A stretch of 33,120 nt of DNA from Flavobacterium hibisci (GTDB lineage Bacteria > Bacteroidota > Bacteroidia > Flavobacteriales > Flavobacteriaceae), in assembly GCF_020026925.1 (NCBI RefSeq), contig NZ_JAIQDW010000032.1:1-33120 (forward strand), given 5' to 3'. Positions 7,913-15,746 of this stretch are shown here, one piece after another. Below the pieces are notes generated by a model. That model had not been told where the DNA came from, did no database searches, and saw nothing but the letters and a program-made list of their open reading frames with translations. The translations under genes were made by a program, and so were the position numbers. Each line of letters begins with the position of its first letter. Position 1 is the stretch's first letter.

Positions 7913-8539
7913 TTAAAAATCTTTCCCTCTCATACCTGTAACTAAGTTAAAGGTATTAACTTTCTGGTCTTGTAAGATATCCATAATCTTTTTGATTTGT
8001 GGATAATCTTCTTTAGCGTCTCCTTTTATTGCAATCTGCAATTCCTTATCATCTAAGTCAATCGCAGCTCTTCTTGAAACTAAAAGCCATTCTTTTAATT
8101 GATTGTTTAAAGAATCAATTGGAATACCCGGCTGATTCGCTTTGCTTCTGTCAGCAGCTTTCATATCAATGATTTGCTTTAAACTTGCAAGAGGCACACC
8201 AAAGTCATCCATTAGTGCAAATTTCTCTTTATCCTGATCTGAAAAAGAAACGCCTAATTTATTACCCATTCCTTCAAGAGTTTTTTTACGTAACTCTCTT
8301 CCTTTTAAATCAAAAAACACTTTGCTTTTTCCGTCCTTTCCTTTACCTACTGAGATGATAGCCAAATCTGAATCCGGCAATTTAGTCTGTACAGTAGATG
8401 ATGGCGTATCAACAGGAAGTGCCTCTGGCACCTTAGCAGTAGCGGTCAAAATAAAGAACGTAAGCAAAAGGAACGCAACATCACACATGGCAGTCATATC
8501 TGTCGATGTTGACTTTTTTTTCATTTTTATTTTAGCCAT
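7913..8539 (-). CDS. exbD: ExbD/TolR proton-channel subunit, first copy
   Basis: ExbD family protein, 208 residues. The membrane helix has the conserved Asp at D20 in MTAMCDVAFLLLTFF, after a short basic cytoplasmic tail. The periplasmic domain is longer than in ExbD2. It has an insertion of roughly 40-50 residues in the middle (about 105-155, containing VPLASLKQIIDMKAADRS and IDSLNNQLKEWL) before the usual IAIKGDAKEDYPQIKKIMDIL segment. The insertion marks it as a distinct subtype from the downstream exbD. Only 50 bp separates it from exbB. It acts with ExbB in the inner membrane to pass protons and move TonB. Confidence 0.92.
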   Translation of the reverse strand: MAKIKMKKKSTSTDMTAMCDVAFLLLTFFILTATAKVPEALPVDTPSSTVQTKLPDSDLAIISVGKGKDGKSKVFFDLKGRELRKKTLEGMGNKLGVSFSDQDKEKFALMDDFGVPLASLKQIIDMKAADRSKANQPGIPIDSLNNQLKEWLLVSRRAAIDLDDKELQIAIKGDAKEDYPQIKKIMDILQDQKVNTFNLVTGMRGKDF

Positions 8540-8589
8540 TCTCTTTTTATTTTATTTTGATAATTATTCTAATTATTATCAAAAATTAA

Positions 8590-9414
8590 TTATTGTCTTA
8601 AGCTTCCTCTGAATTTTCTGTAAGTATTAACGATTGTAGTACCAGCCTCATCGATAGAGTAAGTTAAATCGTCAATTTTAGCAGTAAAGAAGTTATAAGA
8701 AACGATCGCTAATACAGAAGTAGAGATACCTGTTGCAGTGTTGATAAGTGCCTCAGAGATACCTGTTGCAAGGGCAGCCTGATCAGGAGTACCAGCAGAA
8801 GCTAACGCACCAAACGCTTTAATCATACCAGATACTGTTCCTAATAATCCTCCTAATGTTCCTAATGATACTAAAGTAGAGATGATAGTCATGTTTTTCT
8901 CTAACATTGGCATTTCTAATGAAGTTGCCTCTTCGATTTCTTTGTGGATTACTTCTGAAGCTTCTTCACTGTTGAATCCTTCTTTTTTAACGTCCTGATA
9001 TTTAATCAAAGCAGATTTAATTGCATTTGCAACAGAACCTTGTTGTTTGTCACATGAAGCGATAGCAGCCTCAATGTTTCCTTCTTTAATACTTCCTTGT
9101 ACATTTTTCATGAATGTATCTAAGTTAGCTTTACCTGCAGCTTTTGAAATAACGATAAATCTTTCAATAGAAAAAACAACAACCATTAAAAACATACCTA
9201 ATAATACTGGTACAATGAAACCTCCTTTATACACCATTCCTAAAGTATTGATTGGGTGACCTGTTTCCGGATTACCACCTTCAAAGTTAGCTGAATCCCC
9301 CATAACGAATTTCCAGATTAACCAACCAACAAAAACACATGCTGCAATAATGATTCCTGAAACCATTCCTCCTCCATTTGAAGTGCTTTCTTTTTTAACT
9401 TTAACGTTTGCCAT
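8590..9414 (-). CDS. exbB: ExbB/TolQ/MotA proton-channel protein
   Basis: ExbB family protein, 274 residues, the pentameric scaffold of the Ton motor. It has an extra N-terminal membrane helix (about 17-37), a second (about 63-84), a cytoplasmic helical region, and two C-terminal helices (about 175-200 and 213-238). The family signature GTLGGLLGTVSGMIKAF (185-201) and the Thr-rich helix ISEALINTATGISTSVLA are present. It is first in the operon. A promoter element lies 65 bp upstream (9479-9486), with a second candidate further out (9531-9538). Together with the two ExbDs and TonB it powers transport of siderophores, glycans or peptides through outer-membrane receptors. Confidence 0.93.
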   Translation of the reverse strand: MANVKVKKESTSNGGGMVSGIIIAACVFVGWLIWKFVMGDSANFEGGNPETGHPINTLGMVYKGGFIVPVLLGMFLMVVVFSIERFIVISKAAGKANLDTFMKNVQGSIKEGNIEAAIASCDKQQGSVANAIKSALIKYQDVKKEGFNSEEASEVIHKEIEEATSLEMPMLEKNMTIISTLVSLGTLGGLLGTVSGMIKAFGALASAGTPDQAALATGISEALINTATGISTSVLAIVSYNFFTAKIDDLTYSIDEAGTTIVNTYRKFRGSLRQ

Positions 9415-9478
9415 TTTTTTTAATTTTAATAGTTTTAAATAATTTTTATTTTTAGTTATAATTTAACTTGTAGGGTAG

Positions 9479-9486
9479 CAAATTTA
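9479..9486 (-). promoter_or_regulatory. -7 promoter element of the exb-ton operon
   Basis: CAAATTTA on the plus strand reads TAAATTTG on the minus strand, an exact TAnnTTTG match, 65 bp from the exbB ATG. A second exact match with the same bases lies at 9531-9538 and could be an alternative start. The 9415-9792 gap between exbB and the HerA-like gene is otherwise AT-rich, with no further structure or ORF that I can support. Confidence 0.55.
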
Positions 9487-9792
9487 TACGTTTAGTTTAA
9501 ATAAAAAAACTTTTTTTAATTTAATTGAAGCAAATTTAACTTGATTTTAAAAAAGTTCTCATTAAATTGCCCGCATCATTTTTTTAATAAAACAAAAAAA
9601 AGGTCAATTTGTAGAAAAATTACAACGTTTTAGTAAATATTCAAATATTCCTTTGCTATCTTCTTAAAATGTTGCGAAATTATTTTTTGCATTATTTCCA
9701 ATTAAAAAGGTGGGTTTAATGTTAAAAAAATCATATTAAAACCATTAAAACCTAAGCAATACTCTTATAATCATCTAAATCACGAACAAAAA

Positions 9793-11310
9793 ATGAATAA
9801 AAAGGACAATTTTATTGAGGATATAAATAAAGGATATTCTTTTAAAGGTGACAGCATTATTTTAGGCGGCGCCATTCTGGACGGAGAAGCAATACCGGGA
9901 ACGCATGTAAAGGTTCCCCTGAAGACTTTAAATCGTCACGGACTCATTGCAGGTGCCACCGGGACAGGTAAAACGAAAACAATTCAGGTTTTTTCGGAGC
10001 AGCTTTCAAATGCCGGAATTCCTGTTTTGATGATGGACATAAAAGGTGATTTTAGCGGTATTGCAAAAGAAGGAAAAGAGGAAGGTTTTATTACTGAACG
10101 TCATGCTAAAATAAACCTACCTTATACTATAGCTGCTTTTCCTGTTGAGTTAATGTCATTGTCTAAACAAAGTGGTGTCCGTCTGCGTGCCACTGTTTCT
10201 GAATTTGGGCCAGTATTATTTTCACGGATTTTAGATCTTAATGATACACAGGCAGGTGTCGTTGCTGTAATTTTCAAATATTGTGATGACAAAAACATGC
10301 CTTTATTGGACCTAAAAGACATTAAAAAAGTCATCAACTACATTACAGAAGAAGGCAAAGAGGAAATTGAAGAAAGTTATGGTAAGATCTCTACTTCAAC
10401 CACAGGAACTATCCTAAGAAAAATAATTGAACTCGAGCAACAGGGAGGCGATTTGTTTTTTGGAGAATTATCTTTTGAAATTGATGATTTGATGCGAATT
10501 GATGAAAACGGAAAAGGATACGTAAATATCATTCGCCTGACCGATATTCAGGACAAACCCAAATTGTTCTCCACCTTTATGTTAAGCCTACTGGCGGAAA
10601 TTTATCAGCAAATGCCAGAAAAAGGAGATGCTGACCAACCTGAATTAGTTATTTTTATTGATGAGGCACATTTAATTTTTAATGAAGCCAGCAAAGTCTT
10701 GTTAGAGCAAATTGAAACGATTGTAAAACTGATTCGTTCAAAAGGGATTGGTATTTATTTTATAACGCAGAATCCAATGGACGTTCCAAGTGGTGTTTTG
10801 GCACAGCTGGGACTAAAAATCCAGCATGCTCTTAGGGCTTTTACTGCAAATGATCGTCAGGCAATTAAAAAAACAGCAGATAATTATCCAACTTCTGAAT
10901 ATTATAAAACCGATGAATTACTTACGAGTTTAGGAATTGGGGAAGCACTGGTGACTGCCTTGAACGAAAAAGGAGTTCCGACTCCATTGGTGGCGACCAT
11001 GATGCGTGCTCCTCAAAGCCGAATGGATATTTTAACCACTGATGAAATTGAAGAAATAAACAACAAATCCAAATTAGTTAAAAAATACAGTGAAGAAATC
11101 GATCGTGAAAGTGCCTACGAAATTCTGAACAAAAAAATTAAAGAGGCTGTACAGGCAGCAACAGAACAAGAAAAACAAGCTCCGGCTAAACCTTCAAAAA
11201 CAGAGCCCAGCACTACCGAAGTAGTTACAAAATCTGTTCTTAAAGTTGTTACAAGTGCTACGTTTATAAGAGGCGTTTTTGGAGTTTTATCGAAATTCTT
11301 AAAAAAATAA
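9793..11310 (+). CDS. HerA-like ATPase (DUF853 / YjgR family)
   Basis: A 505-residue ATPase of the DUF853 branch of the HerA/FtsK superfamily. Walker A is GATGTGKT (54-61). Walker B is LVIFIDEAH (285-293). After it come the sensor-like IYFITQNPMDVP (321-332) and an arginine-bearing segment with LGLKIQHALRAFTANDR. DUF853 proteins are widespread; their cellular role is not settled, and no nuclease such as NurA or any SIR2 partner is adjacent, so this does not look like a HerA-based defence pair. The C-terminal 60 residues are Lys/Glu/Ala/Pro-rich and end in a short hydrophobic stretch (about 485-505) that may be amphipathic. It is monocistronic and convergent with the KMO gene. Confidence 0.85.
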   Translation: MNKKDNFIEDINKGYSFKGDSIILGGAILDGEAIPGTHVKVPLKTLNRHGLIAGATGTGKTKTIQVFSEQLSNAGIPVLMMDIKGDFSGIAKEGKEEGFITERHAKINLPYTIAAFPVELMSLSKQSGVRLRATVSEFGPVLFSRILDLNDTQAGVVAVIFKYCDDKNMPLLDLKDIKKVINYITEEGKEEIEESYGKISTSTTGTILRKIIELEQQGGDLFFGELSFEIDDLMRIDENGKGYVNIIRLTDIQDKPKLFSTFMLSLLAEIYQQMPEKGDADQPELVIFIDEAHLIFNEASKVLLEQIETIVKLIRSKGIGIYFITQNPMDVPSGVLAQLGLKIQHALRAFTANDRQAIKKTADNYPTSEYYKTDELLTSLGIGEALVTALNEKGVPTPLVATMMRAPQSRMDILTTDEIEEINNKSKLVKKYSEEIDRESAYEILNKKIKEAVQAATEQEKQAPAKPSKTEPSTTEVVTKSVLKVVTSATFIRGVFGVLSKFLKK

Positions 11311-11320
11311 AAAACAATTT

Positions 11321-11372
11321 CAATGTCAAAAATCAATTACAAGAGCAATTTCTGAATTGATTTTTGACATTG
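11321..11372. terminator. Perfect 18-bp inverted repeat between convergent genes, probable bidirectional terminator
   Basis: CAATGTCAAAAATCAATT (11321-11338) is the exact reverse complement of AATTGATTTTTGACATTG (11355-11372), with a 16-nt spacer. It fills the gap between the HerA-like stop (11310) and the KMO stop (11376). It has no long U-run directly after the stem, so termination may be imperfect. Confidence 0.6.
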
Positions 11373-11375
11373 GAT

Positions 11376-12716
11376 TTATTTGTGAAGCAATTCCAGAATC
11401 CTGTTTTCAACTTCTGGTGAATTCCAGATGTTTTCGATATTATCTAATTTTAAAACTTCTTCCATGATTTCGTTTTGGAAATCTCCTATCGCCAGGGCCT
11501 CTGCGTAAGGACGATCACTAAATGTTACACGACTATATAACGGAATCCATTTATCCGGATGTTTGTCTGAAAAAACTTTTTCTATCTTCTTTTGCAGCAA
11601 AAATTTCTCATCTGCTGTTTTAGTGCTCATTTCTATAAAATTGCGATATGAAAGTTCTGCAATCGCATCTGCATTTGGCTTACGCGAAATTTGATATTCT
11701 GAAAAAATCTTTGTCCAGTCGTCGCCGTACTTTTCAATCATTTCATGTAAAACCGAAATATCTTCAAAACCGGCATTCATTCCTTGCCCGTAAAACGGAA
11801 CAATGGCGTGGCATGCATCTCCAATTAATGCAATTTTATTTTCAAAAGTCCACGGAAAACATTTCATCGTTACCAAAGTACTCGTTGGGTTTTTAAAGAA
11901 ATCATTTGCCAGTTCTGGAATTACCTCAATTGAATCCGGGAAGTTTTTCGTAAAAAAATCTTCTACCATTTTTCGGTCTGTTAATGATGCAAATGAATTT
12001 TCTCCTTCAAAAGGCATAAATAAAGTACAGGTAAAACTTCCGTCAAGATTAGGAAGCGCAATCAACATATACTCTCCTCTTGGCCAGATATGAAAAGAGT
12101 TTTTATCCAGTTTATGCGAGCCATCTGTATTTGCCGGAATATTAAGTTCCTTATAACCCATATTCAAAAATTCTTGCGAATAATTGAACATGCTCTGACG
12201 CTGCATTCTGTGGCGAATCCTAGAAAAGGCTCCATCGGCTCCAAAAACCATATCAAATTTTCGTTCTTCCCACTCCCCTCTTTCAGTTTCTCCAATGTGC
12301 AAAGTCGCATCACTCAAAGTAACATCCCAAACTTTCTGTTCAAAATAAAATTCAGCACCTGCTTCTTCAGCCAGGTCAATCATTCTTCGGTTTAGTTTTC
12401 CTCTTGAAATCGAATATATCGATTCTCCTTCCTGACCGTAATTCTGAAAATTAAGTTTATCAACCAAATGAATCGCACGTTTGTCCATCGGAATTGCAAT
12501 TTCACGGACCGAGTCTCCAATACCAACTGCATCCAGCGCTTTCCAGCCCCGATTGGACATGGCAAGATTTATAGAACGTCCGGAGAAATTGATTTGACGA
12601 ATATCAGGACTACGATCATAAACATGAACTGTGTGACCAGCTTTTTTAAGATAAATTGCCAAAAGTGATCCTACGAGTCCGGAACCAACTACAGCAATTT
12701 TTAATGGAGTTTGCAT
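11376..12716 (-). CDS. kmo: Kynurenine 3-monooxygenase (FAD-dependent)
   Basis: FAD- and NADPH-dependent hydroxylase that converts L-kynurenine to 3-hydroxykynurenine in tryptophan catabolism. The length (446 residues) suits the family. Motifs: N-terminal FAD loop VVGSGLVGS (about 9-17), the DG motif FGADGAFSRIRH (about 158-168), and the GD motif LIGDACHAIVPFYGQG (about 297-312). FSGRSINLAMSNRGWKAL is a KMO-specific stretch near the start. ATG at 12716 is used because the codon just before it is TTG (12719), which merely extends by one Met. Kynureninase lies at 22310. Products of the two enzymes give 3-hydroxyanthranilate, a precursor of quinolinate and NAD. No TDO or 3-hydroxyanthranilate dioxygenase is in the window. 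Confidence 0.95.
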   Translation of the reverse strand: MQTPLKIAVVGSGLVGSLLAIYLKKAGHTVHVYDRSPDIRQINFSGRSINLAMSNRGWKALDAVGIGDSVREIAIPMDKRAIHLVDKLNFQNYGQEGESIYSISRGKLNRRMIDLAEEAGAEFYFEQKVWDVTLSDATLHIGETERGEWEERKFDMVFGADGAFSRIRHRMQRQSMFNYSQEFLNMGYKELNIPANTDGSHKLDKNSFHIWPRGEYMLIALPNLDGSFTCTLFMPFEGENSFASLTDRKMVEDFFTKNFPDSIEVIPELANDFFKNPTSTLVTMKCFPWTFENKIALIGDACHAIVPFYGQGMNAGFEDISVLHEMIEKYGDDWTKIFSEYQISRKPNADAIAELSYRNFIEMSTKTADEKFLLQKKIEKVFSDKHPDKWIPLYSRVTFSDRPYAEALAIGDFQNEIMEEVLKLDNIENIWNSPEVENRILELLHK

Positions 12717-12829
12717 CAAGGGAAAATCTAATATTGGGTCGTAAAAATAAGTAATAATTATACATAAGCTTTAAAATACAGCAATTATTTGCCGTAAAGG
12801 CTACGAAAATCTAAATATTTACATGGGCA

Positions 12830-12922
12830 TGACCCGCTGAAAAAGCGGGCCGGGCTATTCGCTAAATCTTTTGTTGCGTTTCACTTCACAAAAGGATACC
12901 GCTGCTATCCCTCATGCGGCAC
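12830..12922 (-). repeat. Structured flavobacterial intergenic repeat, copy B
   Basis: On the minus strand this region reads GGGATAG-CAGCGG-TATCCTTTTG, an inner hairpin (CTTTTGT/ACAAAAG), then AAAAGATT-TAGCG-AATAGC-CCGG. It shares block order and many bases with copy A at 48-128. It is bounded at 12833-12849 by a GC-rich hairpin, CCCGCT/AGCGGG. It occupies the middle of the 400-bp gap between KMO and the serine hydrolase. The rest of that gap is AT-rich and includes a 15-A run at 13077-13091. Confidence 0.55.
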
Positions 12923-13119
12923 TCACTTTAATAAGGAAATCCTTTTAATGATTTGTCAATAAAAAAATGACCGATCTTGAAACCAAAAACTAAATCAATC
13001 GTCTAATATTTTATGAGATAAATCAATTCATTAAAAAATCGTAAATTCGACACAACTTACTGAATATCTAATAATTAAAAAAAAAAAAAAATCATCAATC
13101 AAAAAACGAATTAATCACT

Positions 13120-14574
13120 ATGAAAAAATCAATTAACCTAATCTTGCTCTTTGCAATTATTCATCTTTTCACATCAACTATTTTTGCCCAGGATAAAGCA
13201 AAAAAAATTGAACAGCTTTTAAACAAATACAATGAATATAACCTCTTTAATGGTTCTGCCTTAGTTGCTGAAAACGGAAAAGTTATTTTTAAAAAAGGGT
13301 ATGGTTTTGCCAACATGGAATGGGATATTCCAAATAAAACAACTACAAAATTTAGATTAGGTTCAATAACCAAACAATTTACAGCCTTCCTGATTGTGAA
13401 ACTTGCTGAAGATGGCAAACTTAAACTTGATGCCCCGATTACTGCATATTTACCGGATTACCCAAAAGAATACGGCGACAGAATAACGATTCATAATCTA
13501 CTGACACACACATCCGGAATTCCAAATTATACAGATGCTCCGGATTTCTTTAAAGACAAAAGCAGAAATCCCTATACTCCGGAAGAATTTGTAAAATCAT
13601 TTTATAAATTGCCTCTTCAGTTTAAGCCAGGCGAAAAATTCAGTTACAGCAATTCTGGTTATTTTTTACTTGGCTATATTATTGAAAAGATTTCGGGTAA
13701 AACATATGAACAATATTTGCAGGAAACTATACTTGCCCCTTTAAAAATGGTCAATACAGGTTATGACCATAGTGATATGATCTTAAAAGACAGAGCGGCG
13801 GGTTACGAAAAACAAGGAAAAAGCATTCGCAACGCTCCATATATAGATATGAGTATTCCTTATGCAGCCGGGTCTTTATATTCGACTGTTGAAGATTTAT
13901 ATCTTTGGGACCAATCGTTTTATACAAATCAATTACTCTCTCAAAAGTCTATGGATTTATTGTTTAATCCTTACATCAATACTGGTGGAAATGACTCCTA
14001 TGGCTACGGATGGTCTATAGAAGAAGCTTCAAATGGCACTCAAAATAAAGTAAAAGTCATCGAACATGGCGGAGGAATAAACGGTTTCAATACCATTATT
14101 TCACGCATTCCCACGGACAAGAATCTGGTTGTGTTACTGAACAATACAGGCGGAACAGTTTTAAACGAAATGAATGATGCAATTCGTGCTATTTTATACA
14201 ATCAGCCTTTTGATCAGCCTAAAAAATCATTGGCACTTGAATTACTGGATGTTTTTATGACAAAAGGAACTGTTGATGGTCTTGATACTTATAGAAAATT
14301 AAAAAATGATCCGACCTATAAAATCAAAGAAGGCGACATGAACAGAGTTGGATACTTATTATTAACTTCGGGAAAAAAGAAAGAAGCAATCGAAGTTTTC
14401 AAAATTAATGTTGTCACTTTTCCTAAATCAGGAAATGCTTACGATAGTTTAGGAGAAGCTTATTTAGCCGATGGCAACAAAAAACTAGCCATAGAAAATT
14501 ATTCAAAATCTATTGAACTTGATCCTACGAATGAAAATGGAAAGAAAATTTTATTTGAAATTTCAAAAAACTAA
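13120..14574 (+). CDS. Secreted serine hydrolase (class C beta-lactamase fold) with C-terminal TPR
   Basis: A 484-residue exported protein. A signal peptide occupies residues 1-23 (ending IFAQ). The class C beta-lactamase / DD-peptidase fold follows, with the catalytic S82-x-x-K85 (SITK), the Y176-S-N178 motif (YSN) and H316-G-G (HGG) as the third motif. The last ~80 residues carry one or two TPR units (NAYDSLGEAYLADGNKKLAI). The fold covers penicillin-binding carboxypeptidases, D-aminopeptidases, esterases and beta-lactamases; the substrate cannot be chosen from sequence. The added TPRs are common in Bacteroidetes members and suggest protein docking. It is preceded by a 15-A tract and followed by the DUF6157 gene. 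Confidence 0.88.
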   Translation: MKKSINLILLFAIIHLFTSTIFAQDKAKKIEQLLNKYNEYNLFNGSALVAENGKVIFKKGYGFANMEWDIPNKTTTKFRLGSITKQFTAFLIVKLAEDGKLKLDAPITAYLPDYPKEYGDRITIHNLLTHTSGIPNYTDAPDFFKDKSRNPYTPEEFVKSFYKLPLQFKPGEKFSYSNSGYFLLGYIIEKISGKTYEQYLQETILAPLKMVNTGYDHSDMILKDRAAGYEKQGKSIRNAPYIDMSIPYAAGSLYSTVEDLYLWDQSFYTNQLLSQKSMDLLFNPYINTGGNDSYGYGWSIEEASNGTQNKVKVIEHGGGINGFNTIISRIPTDKNLVVLLNNTGGTVLNEMNDAIRAILYNQPFDQPKKSLALELLDVFMTKGTVDGLDTYRKLKNDPTYKIKEGDMNRVGYLLLTSGKKKEAIEVFKINVVTFPKSGNAYDSLGEAYLADGNKKLAIENYSKSIELDPTNENGKKILFEISKN

Positions 14575-14657
14575 TCATAAAAAGATCCTTTTATTAGACA
14601 ATCTCTCTGTGTAAAAATTTGTATTTTAGATTATTGCTAACGAATGAATATTATAAG

Positions 14658-15074
14658 ATGAAAGTCCATACTACAAATTATGAGAATACATTTATTGAAG
14701 TTGCAGAAGATTGTCCTGTAACAAATGGGGAAATTCCACCTCTAAAAGGCACAAATAAAACAATAGCCAATATTGAATTTGAAATGATCAGCAAAAACCC
14801 TTACAAGTATTCGTCTGATGATGTTTTGTTTCAGGTTTTTGCAGAAAAAAATGACCTTACAAAGTCAGATTACAAAAATGCGAGGGAAGCCTTTTTTTCT
14901 AAAGGCCAAGCATGCCTAAGAGCTTCACCTTTAACAAAACGCTACGGCTGGGGAATTCATCATGATGAAAATGGGAAAATCGCCCTTTACGGAATGGAAA
15001 CCTCTCAATATGAAAAATATTTAAAGGATAAAAACATTAAAGTTGTAAAAGCAATGCGAAGCTCCAGAAAATAA
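14658..15074 (+). CDS. DUF6157-like protein of unknown function
   Basis: A small soluble protein, 138 residues from the ATG at 14658. An upstream in-frame ATG at 14619 would add a hydrophobic 13-residue stretch that does not look like family sequence. The N-terminus MKVHTTNYENTFIEVAEDC and the block NPYKYSSDDVLFQVF match a small family of uncharacterised bacterial proteins that I recall as DUF6157. The C-terminal half has YGWGIHHDENGKIALYGM. No catalytic motif or membrane segment is visible. A strong terminator follows at 15126-15162. Function unknown. Confidence 0.75.
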   Translation: MKVHTTNYENTFIEVAEDCPVTNGEIPPLKGTNKTIANIEFEMISKNPYKYSSDDVLFQVFAEKNDLTKSDYKNAREAFFSKGQACLRASPLTKRYGWGIHHDENGKIALYGMETSQYEKYLKDKNIKVVKAMRSSRK

Positions 15075-15125
15075 TTGTGAGATAAGGCTATAATGCATTA
15101 TAACTATTATTATAATACACTTACT

Positions 15126-15162
15126 CCGACAGTACATTTTAATTTGTATTGTCGGTTTTTTT
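15126..15162 (+). terminator. Rho-independent terminator after the DUF6157-like gene
   Basis: CCGACAGTACA (15126-15136) pairs with TGTATTGTCGG (15145-15155) through one G-U pair, followed by a run of seven T. Confidence 0.9.
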
Positions 15163-15249
15163 ATTAAAAGTCATTATTGTAAATCGAATATTTAAAGCAA
15201 AAAATATTATTTTAGCGCGACCCTAATCAATATGCAACTTTAATAACCT

Positions 15250-15699
15250 ATGAAAAACTTTACTAAATACCCTTCTTTGATTTTATTACTATTCATGTTT
15301 GTACCTGGTATAAGTATTTCACAGCAATATAAAACTGCAGTACAAATGCCCACACAACAAAATGCAATTATTGTCAATAAAATTATTGAGGCAACTCAAT
15401 ACAAAACTTATTTTGTTGATTATTGTTTAAATAAAATAAATGAAACTGCCAGCAAAGAAAATTGGGATGAACAAAAAACTGTGAAAATAACGGAGACAAT
15501 CAACTTTAGAAACTTCAGGGATGCTGTTTACAATTTATTTGCATTTCATGATGAAATAGAACTGGAAACACTTTTAAAAACATATCAAAAAGATAAAATA
15601 TATCAGACTACCAATATTATGACAACCAACAAGGCACTTAATTACAACCTTGACATATATTCCAGGGATATAGTTAAGGGAAAATATATTTCTAAATAA
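15250..15699 (+). CDS. Small secreted protein of unknown family
   Basis: A 149-residue protein with a clear signal peptide (about residues 1-24, ending SISQ). The mature part is polar and mostly helical by eye, with one Cys, and shows no domain that I recognise. It has its own region between a terminator on the left (15126-15162) and the convergent penicillin acylase on the right. Upstream there is only a near match to a promoter (TATTTTAG near 15210), not an exact TAnnTTTG. Codon use looks like its neighbours. It is probably a lineage-specific exported protein; function unknown. Confidence 0.7.
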   Translation: MKNFTKYPSLILLLFMFVPGISISQQYKTAVQMPTQQNAIIVNKIIEATQYKTYFVDYCLNKINETASKENWDEQKTVKITETINFRNFRDAVYNLFAFHDEIELETLLKTYQKDKIYQTTNIMTTNKALNYNLDIYSRDIVKGKYISK

Positions 15700-15746
15700 A
15701 CTTGCTGAGATTCTTAGGTTCCAAGCTTCTTTAGAACCAAAAAAAC

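Noticed and set aside
9793..11310. HerA-like ATPase as part of an anti-phage defence system
   Set aside because: Defence HerA proteins are paired with SIR2, DUF4297 or nuclease genes. Here the neighbours are the exb operon and kmo, and the sequence fits the housekeeping-like DUF853 branch.
12717..12719. TTG start for kmo giving a Met-Met N-terminus
   Set aside because: An ATG follows immediately and gives the usual N-terminus just ahead of the FAD loop, so the TTG is not needed.
13077..13091. 15-A homopolymer as a phase-variation switch for the serine hydrolase
   Set aside because: The tract is about 28 bp upstream of the ATG and outside the coding frame. It could alter spacing only weakly, and such A-runs are common in AT-rich spacers.
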